Source: CAVQMC01 sp963713505 (GTDB lineage Bacteria; Bacteroidota; Ignavibacteria; Ignavibacteriales; Ignavibacteriaceae). Taken from it: a DNA stretch of 64,000 nucleotides. Positions 9,142 to 18,034 of the stretch are shown here, piece by piece; within the stretch, counting starts at the first letter, position 1, and every line of letters begins with the position of its first letter. The notes beneath the pieces were generated by a model, which made no database searches, was not told the DNA's origin, and saw only the letters and a program-made list of their open reading frames with translations. A program made the position numbers and the translations under genes. The stretch covers positions 124,001-188,000 of the forward strand of contig CAVQMC010000022.1 of assembly GCA_963713505.1 (NCBI GenBank). Direction: 5' to 3'.

Positions 9142-11232
9142 ATGAAATTAATTAATAAATTATTTATGGCCGATAATAATTCTAATTTTAATAAACAAAA
9201 CCAAAAACCCGGCAGAGGAAACGGCGGCGGGCCAAATAAACCCGATGATAATTTTGATTGGTCCAAAATAATAAGACTTGTTTTCGGCTGGGGTGCTGTA
9301 ATTGTAGCTGCAGTTATTGTAATGCAGGTTTTTAGGACAAACAGTACAAATTATGTTGATATTACTTATAGTCAATATGAAAAATTATTGAACGACGGTT
9401 CTATCAGCAATGCTACAATTGTAAAATCAGATGTAAATGATTATTACTTTAAAGCTACTTTAAATTCCGAACAAAGCTTAACGATAAATAAAAAAACACA
9501 AAAAGTAAAAAATGTTTCTGTTTATCTTCCGGAACCGATTATAAAAGAACAAGAAGCTCAATGGAAAGCTAAAGGAATAAATTATTCATTTGATAAAGAA
9601 TCTAATGAATGGCTTAATATTATTGTAGGATTTTTGCCCTGGATACTTATAATTGCAGTGTGGATTATTATCATGAGAAGAATGCAGGGCTCAGGCGGAG
9701 GAACAAGAGGAATTTTTTCATTCGGAAAAAGTAAAGCGAAATTAATTACTCAATCCGGACAAAAAATTACTTTTAGAGATGTTGCCGGAGCTGATGAAGC
9801 TAAACTTGAATTACAGGAGGTCATCGAATTCCTCAAAGAACCGACTAAATTCCAGAAACTTGGTGGAAAAATACCAAGAGGTGTTCTTTTATTAGGACCT
9901 CCGGGAACCGGAAAAACACTTTTAGCCAGAGCAGTTGCAGGTGAAGCAGGTGTTCCGTTCTTTTCTATTAGCGGTGCGGATTTTGTTGAAATGTTTGTAG
10001 GTGTCGGTGCTAGCCGTGTAAGAGATCTTTTTGAACAAGGAAAGAAAAATGCTCCCTGTATTATTTTTATTGATGAAATTGACGCAGTCGGACGTCATAG
10101 AGGTGCGGGTTTAGGCGGCGGACATGATGAACGTGAACAAACTTTGAATCAGCTTCTTGTTGAAATGGATGGATTTGAACAGAACAGCGGTGTTATTATT
10201 ATTGCCGCAACAAACAGACCCGATGTTCTTGATCCTGCATTATTAAGACCGGGAAGATTTGACAGACAGGTTGTTGTAGATCGTCCTGATGTTAAAGGAA
10301 GAGAAGGAATATTAAAAGTTCACACAAGAAATATTCCTTTGGAAAAAAGTGTGAATCTTGAAATTTTAGCAAAAGGAACTCCGGGATTAGCCGGAGCGGA
10401 ATTGGCAAATTTGGTAAATGAAGCTGCTTTATTAGCTGCGCGTAAAAATAAACGCAATGTTGAAATGGTAGATTTTGAAGAAGCCAAAGATAAAGTAATG
10501 ATGGGAATGGAAAGAAAGAGTTTGATAATTACGGAAGAAGAAAAGAAAACCACAGCCTATCATGAAATTGGTCACGTTTTAGTAGCCAGAATGATGCCTG
10601 AAGCCGATCCGGTTCATAAAGTTACTATTATTCCAAGAGGACGTGCATTAGGTGTAACAAGTTATTTACCTCTTGATGAAAAACATACTTATTCAAAAGA
10701 ATATTTGGAAGCAGTAATTACTTATGCTTTAGGCGGAAGAGCTGCTGAAAAAATTATATTTAATCATTACACAACCGGCGCCGGAAACGATATTGAAAAA
10801 GCTTCCGGAATTGCAAGAAAAATGGTTTGTGAATGGGGAATGAGTGATAAATTGGGTCCGCTAAGTTACGGCGCTAAAGAAGAAGAAATTTTCTTAGGAA
10901 GGGAAATTCAAAAACATCGTGATTACAGCGAAAGAACCGCTGTAGAAATTGATGATGAAATCAGAAGAATTGTAAACGAAGCAATGGCCAGAGCAGAAAA
11001 AATTCTAACCGATAATATGGATCTGCTTCATAAACTTTCTTTGGAATTATTAGAAAGAGAAATTCTGGATGCATCCGAAATTGATATGATTATAAAAGGT
11101 GAAGAATTACCTCCTATAAAGAAAAATGGTCAGGAAGATGAAACAAATGATAAAGAAATGCCTGATCATGTTAAGAAATTAATGGAGCAGCGTAAATTTA
11201 AAGAATCTACTCCGAAAGATGACTCCAATTGA
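9142..11232 (+). CDS. ftsH: ATP-dependent zinc metalloprotease FtsH
   Basis: A membrane-anchored AAA+ protease that degrades misfolded membrane proteins. Order: a Gly/Asn-rich N-terminus (about 10-38), first membrane helix (about 45-64), a periplasmic domain, second membrane helix (about 153-175), the AAA domain with Walker A GPPGTGKT (about 252), Walker B IIFIDEIDAVGR, the arginine-finger region RPGRFDRQV, and the peptidase domain with zinc motif HEIGH (about 474). Length 696 residues is usual. A second ATG at 9166 (MADNNSN) could be the real start. The end overlaps the next gene by 14 bases. Confidence 0.97.
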   Translation: MKLINKLFMADNNSNFNKQNQKPGRGNGGGPNKPDDNFDWSKIIRLVFGWGAVIVAAVIVMQVFRTNSTNYVDITYSQYEKLLNDGSISNATIVKSDVNDYYFKATLNSEQSLTINKKTQKVKNVSVYLPEPIIKEQEAQWKAKGINYSFDKESNEWLNIIVGFLPWILIIAVWIIIMRRMQGSGGGTRGIFSFGKSKAKLITQSGQKITFRDVAGADEAKLELQEVIEFLKEPTKFQKLGGKIPRGVLLLGPPGTGKTLLARAVAGEAGVPFFSISGADFVEMFVGVGASRVRDLFEQGKKNAPCIIFIDEIDAVGRHRGAGLGGGHDEREQTLNQLLVEMDGFEQNSGVIIIAATNRPDVLDPALLRPGRFDRQVVVDRPDVKGREGILKVHTRNIPLEKSVNLEILAKGTPGLAGAELANLVNEAALLAARKNKRNVEMVDFEEAKDKVMMGMERKSLIITEEEKKTTAYHEIGHVLVARMMPEADPVHKVTIIPRGRALGVTSYLPLDEKHTYSKEYLEAVITYALGGRAAEKIIFNHYTTGAGNDIEKASGIARKMVCEWGMSDKLGPLSYGAKEEEIFLGREIQKHRDYSERTAVEIDDEIRRIVNEAMARAEKILTDNMDLLHKLSLELLEREILDASEIDMIIKGEELPPIKKNGQEDETNDKEMPDHVKKLMEQRKFKESTPKDDSN

Positions 11233-11887
11233 TAATGGTTCCATACATTACAAAGATGAATTAGTTAGAAAGCTAATTCATCTTTGCTCTTTATCTATTC
11301 CGATTATTTACTACTTTATTACACAAAATACAGCAATTATTATTTTAGCTGTTTTAGCTGTTGTTGCTGTTGTGCTCGACGTTTCACGGTACTTCTCTCC
11401 CTCAGTTGGAAAAGTTTTCTATAAAATATTTGGCTTTTTGCTCAGAAAACACGAATTAGATTCAAAAAAGAAGAATTTAAACGGCGCAACTTATGTTTTG
11501 ATTTCAGCTTTGATTTGTGTTTTTATTTTTCCCAAAGTAATTTTTATAACTAGTTTTGCAGTTTTGATTGTCAGCGATACAATGGCTGCATTAATCGGCA
11601 GGAGATTTGGAAAACATAAATTCCTTTCCAAGAGTTTAGAGGGAACTTTGGCTTTTTTCATAAGTGGAAGTATTGTTGTTTTGTTTACTCCTAAAATCGA
11701 TTATTTATTTTTAGAATATGCAATCGGAATTTTTAGTGTTTTTATAGGAGCAATTGCAGAAAATATTTCATTTGGATTTGCAGACGACAACCTGTCAATC
11801 CCAATTTCAATTGGTTTAACAATGTGGGCTCTTTATGTATTATTTTTACCGGAGCTTTCATTAATTTTACCGAATGTACCGAGGTGA
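11219..11887 (+). CDS. Membrane CTP-dependent polyprenol/diacylglycerol kinase-like protein (SEC59/VTE5 family)
   Basis: An integral membrane protein of 222 residues with about six or seven hydrophobic segments. Family marks seen are the N-terminal ELVRKLIHL, the central SDTMAALIGRRFGKHKF followed by SKSLEGTLAFF, and the C-terminal GFADDNLSIPI. These are the signature regions of dolichol/phytol/diacylglycerol kinases that use CTP. The precise lipid substrate cannot be read from sequence; prenol or diacylglycerol phosphorylation in the inner membrane is the family expectation. It sits in the ftsH operon, overlapping ftsH upstream and only two bases before the DUF4837 lipoprotein. Confidence 0.75.
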   Translation: MTPIDNGSIHYKDELVRKLIHLCSLSIPIIYYFITQNTAIIILAVLAVVAVVLDVSRYFSPSVGKVFYKIFGFLLRKHELDSKKKNLNGATYVLISALICVFIFPKVIFITSFAVLIVSDTMAALIGRRFGKHKFLSKSLEGTLAFFISGSIVVLFTPKIDYLFLEYAIGIFSVFIGAIAENISFGFADDNLSIPISIGLTMWALYVLFLPELSLILPNVPR

Positions 11888-11889
11888 AA

Positions 11890-12978
11890 ATGAAGAAATT
11901 TATTTTATTATTCAGCATATTAGTACTAGGTTTTATATTAAATTCTTGCAGTACGCAAGGCCCAGCATACGGTTCCGAAGATGAAATTTATGTTTTTGCA
12001 GATTCTTCGGATTTTGCTTATTTGGAAACAGCTTTAGATTCAACATTTCAAAAAATTATTTATACACCCCAGCCCGAAAAACTCTTTCATTTAACAAGAA
12101 TTCCTCTGGATAAAATTGATAATTACCAGAACAGGAAAAATATTATAATTCTTGGTGCGCTTGATTCAAATTCACAAACTTCTAAGTTCATTAAGAAAAT
12201 TACGGATTCAACATTAATACAAAAAACTATTGATAATCCTGATTTTGTAATTGAAAAGAAAAATCTCTGGGCACGAGGTCAATTAGTAATGCTGTTAACT
12301 GCCCCTACTTTGGATCAACTGGAATTTAAAATTTTCCGTAAAAAAGATGATCTTCTTTATGCGTTCCAAAAAGTTTCCGATCAAAGATTAAGAGAAAGTA
12401 TTTATACACCTAGATTTGAAAACGAAAAAGTCGAAGGTAAATTATTGAAACAATACGGCTGGATAATTTATGTACAAGCAGATTTCCAGCTTGCAATAGA
12501 TGATTCTACAAGCAACTTTGTCTGGCTTAGGAGAGCTCCAGGCAGCGATATGGAAAGATGGATTTTTATTCATTGGATTGATAATGCTTCTCCGGCGTAC
12601 TTAAATGCAGATTCCATTCGTGCTATAAGAAACCGTGTAACTAAAAAATTCTATAGAACATCAGATGACAGTTCCTATGTAGTAATAGCAAAAGATTATT
12701 ATACAACTAGTGAAGTTAATTTTAATGGTAGATATGCAATCCTAACTCAAGGCCTTTGGGAATTAAATATAAAAGGAATGGGCGGTCCTTTCTTGAATTA
12801 TACTTTTTATGACGAAAAAACTCATAGAATTTATATGCTGGATGGTTCGCTTTACGCTCCGAAATATTATAAACGTAATTTAATCCAGCAGATGGACGTA
12901 ACTTTGCAGTCGTTTATGACCAAAGCGCAATTAAGCAAAGATAGAATTGAAGATCTTCTTGATGCCGCGGGAGATTAA
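11890..12978 (+). CDS. DUF4837 family lipoprotein of unknown function
   Basis: The start is ATG 11890 behind GAGGTGA; a longer reading from 11824 lies inside the previous gene and would hide the signal peptide. The N-terminus MKKFILLFSILVLGFILNSC is a lipoprotein signal with the acylated Cys in LNSC, so the protein is exported and lipid-anchored. The body (362 residues) matches my recollection of DUF4837 proteins of Bacteroidota, with tryptophan-rich central strands (FVWLRRAPGSDMERWIFIHW). No catalytic motif seen. A GGTTCTT/AAGAACC inverted repeat spans the end of this gene and the convergent one. Confidence 0.65.
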   Translation: MKKFILLFSILVLGFILNSCSTQGPAYGSEDEIYVFADSSDFAYLETALDSTFQKIIYTPQPEKLFHLTRIPLDKIDNYQNRKNIIILGALDSNSQTSKFIKKITDSTLIQKTIDNPDFVIEKKNLWARGQLVMLLTAPTLDQLEFKIFRKKDDLLYAFQKVSDQRLRESIYTPRFENEKVEGKLLKQYGWIIYVQADFQLAIDDSTSNFVWLRRAPGSDMERWIFIHWIDNASPAYLNADSIRAIRNRVTKKFYRTSDDSSYVVIAKDYYTTSEVNFNGRYAILTQGLWELNIKGMGGPFLNYTFYDEKTHRIYMLDGSLYAPKYYKRNLIQQMDVTLQSFMTKAQLSKDRIEDLLDAAGD

Positions 12979-13013
12979 AAATATCAGCAGTGGTTCTTGA
13001 TTGATAAAACTAA

Positions 13014-14960
13014 TTACTTATTAAGAACCTCTGCAACACCTTTCGGTATTTGGTAATGGGGAAAATCGGATTTAATTTTATTTATGTATAATCTTGCCCT
13101 GTCTATTTTATCATATTGAATTTCATATACAGCTCTTCTGGCAAGCATTGTTCCCACAAAATTCTCCAGAAATTTAGTATATGAATCTTCATGTTTTGGG
13201 AATCTTATTTTAAATTTAGGATCCGGAGCCGGAACATAATTATTACCTTTTACTACTTTAAATAAAAATAAATCAGGAACTAAAGTATAACCTTGCGGAA
13301 GAGCAAACTGTCCTTTCTGCATTTCATTTTCAAATAACTCCTGACCGACGTAAAAACTTCTTTTATCAATATTTGTCGAAACCAAACCTGTCATGATTCT
13401 TCTATAAAGAATTTCCAACTGCTGCGAGTTATAATCTTTTTCACCTCTTTCAAATGGCACCAAAGCTTCCTTAAATAATTTAATATCGTTTTGTAAGCTG
13501 TCCAAAACTCCTGGATGATCGGTTTCAATTTGATTAAAATACCATGATCTTCTGAGCAGTTCTTTATCAATTACAATATCATCTCTTCTGTAATTTTCGA
13601 CAAACTGTACATAATAAGAAGGTGAAATTAAATAATCCCATAAATAACTAAAGATTATTGAATTTTGATCAACACTATTTAAAACTGCTTTCGAATAATC
13701 TTCAAAAGCGTAAACATCACTTTGATCCACTTCATCATAGTTTACAAATATTTGTGTGAAAATAAATAATGCAACTATAATAGTAGAAACAGCATAAGTG
13801 TATTTTTTGAACTTTAAAACTGCCAGTATTTTTATGATTCCGAAAACAGCAAAGAATCCAAGAGCTATATAAGCTAAAAGAAAATATGAATCTATATCAT
13901 GAATATCATAATTGATGGAATATAGAACTGCGGTTAAAAAAGTAATTAATGAGAAAATGAAAAATTTTCTGGCTCGCGCATAGCTGACAAAAAGTCCGAT
14001 CAAAATAATTAAAAGACTAATTGAAAATTCACTCGGAATATTATTAATAAAATAAGTTAATTGTTTTTTAGCTGCTGCAGTCGATGAAAAAAGCCAGACT
14101 TGATATTGCTTTCCTGAAATATGTCTGTATATTTTTTCAAGATTCGTTGGATTTCCCCAATTAATTAAAGGTTCTTGAGAAGCCCTGATTGGCAGATAAG
14201 AATAGAATAAAATCAGCAAGCCGAAAAATACAATTAGCATTAAACCGATTTTTTTGAAACTTGCAGAGTTAAATTTGTTTTTATCAAAATATAAATAAGC
14301 AATTCCCGGTAAAATTAATAAAGTTGTCATGTGATTGGAAAATCCAAGTGCTAAAGCTATTGCTAGGAATATCCATGGATTTTTGAAGCTTAATTTTTCT
14401 TCACCTTTATATAAATATGCTTTAATTAGAAACAGAATTATCAATGTAAATAAGAAAATCTGTAGTGAATAAACCTCAACTGAAGTACTTTGAAACCAAA
14501 AAGTTTTATCAAAAGCTAAAACTAATCCTCCGAGAATTGAAGCAATATATTTTTTTAATTCCGGAAGTTCCTTGTTTTGAGAAGAAATCTCTTTTTTACT
14601 TTTATTTTGTTTTGATTTAGTTTTTTTAGTCTGAATCTTTTTTACAATTTGAAACGAATTTAAATTATCTAGAACCAGTTTTGATGTATAAACAAAAACG
14701 GAAACTCCCAAACTGCACCAAATTGCTGCTAAAATATTTTGCTGAAATGCTTTGCTTAAAGGCAAAGGAATCAAAGAAAATAAATGTCCTACGATTGTAA
14801 ATAATGGATAACCTGTCGGGTGAGCAATTCCCAATAAAACTTGGACAGATGTTAATTCTCCTGCATCGATTTGAATGATGGTCGGTGCAAGAGTGAACAA
14901 ATAAAAAATAAAAACCGCAAGCCCGGTTAAAACAGCATAATATTTTTTCAGAAATTTCAA
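13014..14960 (-). CDS. DUF2723 multi-pass membrane protein (glycosyltransferase-like)
   Basis: The 648-residue protein has many hydrophobic helices over the first 400 residues and a soluble C-terminal part. The N-terminal loop DAGELTSVQVLLGIAHPTGYPLF is the DUF2723 signature (read here in part as AGELTS and HPTGYPLF); the family resembles GT-C O-mannosyltransferases and includes vertebrate TMEM260. The acidic residue of the first loop (DAGE) is where GT-C enzymes place their catalytic base, so a protein or lipid glycosyltransferase at the membrane is plausible but unproven. A Lys/Gln-rich linker (KKIQTKKTKSKQNKSKK) sits near residue 112. Its ATG directly follows the glnE stop, so the two form one minus-strand unit. 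Confidence 0.7.
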   Translation of the reverse strand: MKFLKKYYAVLTGLAVFIFYLFTLAPTIIQIDAGELTSVQVLLGIAHPTGYPLFTIVGHLFSLIPLPLSKAFQQNILAAIWCSLGVSVFVYTSKLVLDNLNSFQIVKKIQTKKTKSKQNKSKKEISSQNKELPELKKYIASILGGLVLAFDKTFWFQSTSVEVYSLQIFLFTLIILFLIKAYLYKGEEKLSFKNPWIFLAIALALGFSNHMTTLLILPGIAYLYFDKNKFNSASFKKIGLMLIVFFGLLILFYSYLPIRASQEPLINWGNPTNLEKIYRHISGKQYQVWLFSSTAAAKKQLTYFINNIPSEFSISLLIILIGLFVSYARARKFFIFSLITFLTAVLYSINYDIHDIDSYFLLAYIALGFFAVFGIIKILAVLKFKKYTYAVSTIIVALFIFTQIFVNYDEVDQSDVYAFEDYSKAVLNSVDQNSIIFSYLWDYLISPSYYVQFVENYRRDDIVIDKELLRRSWYFNQIETDHPGVLDSLQNDIKLFKEALVPFERGEKDYNSQQLEILYRRIMTGLVSTNIDKRSFYVGQELFENEMQKGQFALPQGYTLVPDLFLFKVVKGNNYVPAPDPKFKIRFPKHEDSYTKFLENFVGTMLARRAVYEIQYDKIDRARLYINKIKSDFPHYQIPKGVAEVLNK

Positions 14961-17771
14961 CTAAGAACCTAAATATGTTTTGTAATTGGAATGAATTTTA
15001 TTTATCAAATCTAAAAGATATGAATCAAACAAACCAGTACTATCAAAACCCAGTTTTTTTGATAATAATTTTTTCTTCTCTTTAGTAATTGGGATTGTCT
15101 TCTTTGATGAATTAAAAACTAATTGATTTGATAGCTCAAGTGTTTTCATAAAATTAAAATAATTATTGAGAACTAGTAAATTATCAAAATCAGAATTAAT
15201 TTTTTTTAATTCGTTTATAATTTTTTCAGATCCTTTTCCTATGCATTTGTTAAAAATCTTGTGGTTTGTCAATACTAAATACTGTAGAATAAATTCAATG
15301 TCATTAAGTCCGCCGATACTTTTTTTAATATTAAAGCTTCTTCCTATTGTGGAAAAATCATGAGGATATAAATTTTTTCTCATCGAAATAAATTCCGATT
15401 TGATTTTATCGTTATCTTCTTTTTTTATTCTTTCAGAAAATGATTTCATCAAAGAATTATAAGATTTTTTATTGCCGCAGATAAAATTGATTTTACTGTA
15501 AGCTTGAAGTTCCCATATTCTTGCGCGTTCCCAAAAGTATTTTTTATAAGAATTTAATTCCCAGACTAAATAACTGCTTTTTCCTTCCGGTCTTAATCTG
15601 CAGTCAACTTGAAATGGTTTTAATTCATCTTTTAATTTTAATAATAATGATTGAAATTCTTTTTGAATATTCTGATTTGTATCTACTTTATTTACTGCAA
15701 AAATCAAATCAACATCGGAATAAAAAGTCATTTCATTTATACCGAAGCTTCCCAAGCCGGCAATAAAATAAATAATTTTTTCAGATAAACATTCATTAGA
15801 GATTAATTCAATTTTATTTTTTATAAACTCACTTAATAATAGAGAAACTTTTGAATGATCAATTAATTCCAATGTAAATTGTATGGAAAGAACAAAAAGT
15901 AATTTTTTAAGTGTAAAATTTATAATCTTATTTTTATTTAATTTTTCTAAAACTTTTTTGGATAATAAAAATTCTATTAATTCTTCATCCTCTGCAAAAA
16001 GATCGATTGTATATTGTGAATATTCACAAATCTTTAAAAATGAATTGAAAAATTTTTTGTTGGAAAATTCCTGGTACCAAATTGAAGGGAATTCCACTCC
16101 ACGGATAAATCTTACAAAGTTCTGTAAAACTAGGTTAGGATCTACGGATTTTTTCAGATAATTAAAAAGTGTTTCTTCAATCTTGCTAAATTCATTAATG
16201 GATTTTTTATCGAACTGTTTTTGTTCAAGTATTCCTTTGCCTTCACTTAAAAATTCTAAATCCCTAATTGCTTTTTGGTAATTCTGAAAATTAATGCTTT
16301 GTAAGTCAAACTTATCTTTGCTTAATTCATTTTTTGTGCCTGTAATTTCATTAAAAACTCTGCTTACTTCCTTTCTGTATTTCTTAACTTTATTTTGAAA
16401 ATCAGCACTGGTTTTAAAGTTTAAAAATGAAGATAATTTTTCAAGAGTTTCACCTTCAGCCGGAATGGAATGTGTTTGCGTATCGTTCATTAATTGAAGA
16501 AAGTGTTCCGTTTTTCTGTAAAAATTGTAAGCATTTAAAAATGTTTCCGTTTCTTTTTCACTTAATAGTTTATGTCTTTTAAGTTTTTCAATAGCATCAA
16601 TTGTATTTGGCGTTTTAATTTCATTTATTTTTCCGCCGTTTAATAATTGCAAAGCTTGAACTGAAAATTCTATATCACGAATGCCTCCGGAAGCAAGTTT
16701 GATGTTTTCATTACTTTTGAGTTTTCTTTCGATATTTTTTTTAAGTTTTTTAATTTGTTCAGTCGGCGAGATAGAAAAACTTGACGGATAAATAAAAGGG
16801 TTTAAATAATTTTTAAATTTTGTGTAAAGATCGAAATCTCCGCATAAAAAATTCATTTTGATAAGCATTTGCCTTTCCCAATCTTCACCGAAGCTTTCGT
16901 AATAATTTAAATATTCAGTTATTGAACCTGTTAAAGATGAATTTTTGCCGAATGGTCTTAACCGGAAATCAACTCTGTATATAAATCCGGCACTAGTTAT
17001 CGAGGAAATGCTTTCTATAAAAAGTAAAATTGCTTCATTTAAAAATTCAGAATATTTAAAATTATTTTTTAATTCGGAATCTTCATCATAAAAAACAATA
17101 AGATCGATGTCGGAACTGTAATTTAACTCATTGCCACCGAGTTTTCCCAAAGAAACAACAGAGTAATTGTTTTTCAGGTTCTCTAATTCATATTTATTTT
17201 GAACCGACTGATAACACATCTCAAATAAAGTTGAGGAAATTCCTTTTGCGATAATTGATAAACTTTTGGTAATTTCTTCCAGATCTGTTTTCTCAAATAT
17301 ATCTTTTATTCCGATTTTTAAAATATGTTTTCGTTTTATAGTTCTTAAAGCATTTGTCTTTGCATTAAAAGATTTGAAAGATTTTATTGCAGACTCAACT
17401 TCGACCTTAAAACTATCTAAATCGTATTTTGTTTTTAAAGTTGAAGGATTTACAATCCAGTAAAAAAATTCCGGATTTCTAACCAAAATATCTGTTAAAT
17501 AATTACTGTAAACCGAAATGCTTACTAATATTTCTGCATAATGCGGATAAATTAAACATTCATTTAGGAACGAAATCTTATCGTAAGTGTTTAATATAAT
17601 TCTGAGTAGATTTGCTTCGGAAGATTCGGTAAAATATTTTTCGGAAATTTCCTGTTCGAATAAACTTATAAGATTTTCAAAGTCAGAATTTTTCAAATAT
17701 CCGGCGGAAATTTCGGCTAATTTCTTTATGAAGCTTTCTGATAATTTTTTATTAGAGTTGATGTTCTTCAA
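14961..17771 (-). CDS. glnE: Bifunctional glutamine synthetase adenylyltransferase / adenylyl-removing enzyme
   Basis: GlnE attaches AMP to, and removes it from, glutamine synthetase under control of PII. Both nucleotidyltransferase domains are visible: GKLGGNELNYSSDIDLI with FRLRPFGKNSSL in the N-terminal (deadenylylating) half, and GSFGINEMTFYSDVDLI with DCRLRPEGKSSYL in the C-terminal (adenylylating) half. The linking helices ASGGIRDIEFSVQ and IGGLNDIEFILQYLV are present. Length 936 residues is normal for the family. The gene is AT-rich and intact. A glnB gene lies 3.3 kb away on the other strand, so the PII-GlnE circuit appears to be encoded here; glnD and glnA are not in the window. Confidence 0.93.
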   Translation of the reverse strand: MKNINSNKKLSESFIKKLAEISAGYLKNSDFENLISLFEQEISEKYFTESSEANLLRIILNTYDKISFLNECLIYPHYAEILVSISVYSNYLTDILVRNPEFFYWIVNPSTLKTKYDLDSFKVEVESAIKSFKSFNAKTNALRTIKRKHILKIGIKDIFEKTDLEEITKSLSIIAKGISSTLFEMCYQSVQNKYELENLKNNYSVVSLGKLGGNELNYSSDIDLIVFYDEDSELKNNFKYSEFLNEAILLFIESISSITSAGFIYRVDFRLRPFGKNSSLTGSITEYLNYYESFGEDWERQMLIKMNFLCGDFDLYTKFKNYLNPFIYPSSFSISPTEQIKKLKKNIERKLKSNENIKLASGGIRDIEFSVQALQLLNGGKINEIKTPNTIDAIEKLKRHKLLSEKETETFLNAYNFYRKTEHFLQLMNDTQTHSIPAEGETLEKLSSFLNFKTSADFQNKVKKYRKEVSRVFNEITGTKNELSKDKFDLQSINFQNYQKAIRDLEFLSEGKGILEQKQFDKKSINEFSKIEETLFNYLKKSVDPNLVLQNFVRFIRGVEFPSIWYQEFSNKKFFNSFLKICEYSQYTIDLFAEDEELIEFLLSKKVLEKLNKNKIINFTLKKLLFVLSIQFTLELIDHSKVSLLLSEFIKNKIELISNECLSEKIIYFIAGLGSFGINEMTFYSDVDLIFAVNKVDTNQNIQKEFQSLLLKLKDELKPFQVDCRLRPEGKSSYLVWELNSYKKYFWERARIWELQAYSKINFICGNKKSYNSLMKSFSERIKKEDNDKIKSEFISMRKNLYPHDFSTIGRSFNIKKSIGGLNDIEFILQYLVLTNHKIFNKCIGKGSEKIINELKKINSDFDNLLVLNNYFNFMKTLELSNQLVFNSSKKTIPITKEKKKLLSKKLGFDSTGLFDSYLLDLINKIHSNYKTYLGS

Positions 17772-18034
17772 AACAAAATTAAATAATTAATTCTTTAATA
17801 AACTTAAGTAAAAAATTATAAAATTTTCCCCTTTTAAGGTTTCATCATAAGGAAAATTGTGATGGAAAAATTAAGCATGTTTTCCTGGAACAGAATAGGG
17901 CCGGAATTTGTAAAATATTGCAATAAAAATATTTACTGGAAATTATTAAAAAGTGTGTAATTCTTCTTAAATTGCATTTCATAGCCTCAATGGTTAATTT
18001 TGAGTTTAAACTATTCCCACGGAGTTAAATATAG

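Noticed and set aside
12985..13030. GGTTCTT / AAGAACC inverted repeat between convergent genes as a terminator
   Set aside because: The loop is about 24 bases, it overlaps the minus-strand stop region and no T-run follows on either side.
17862..17960. A 32-codon frame between glnE and secA (MEKLSMFSWN...)
   Set aside because: No ribosome site, no recognisable motif, and length is within chance expectation in this spacer.
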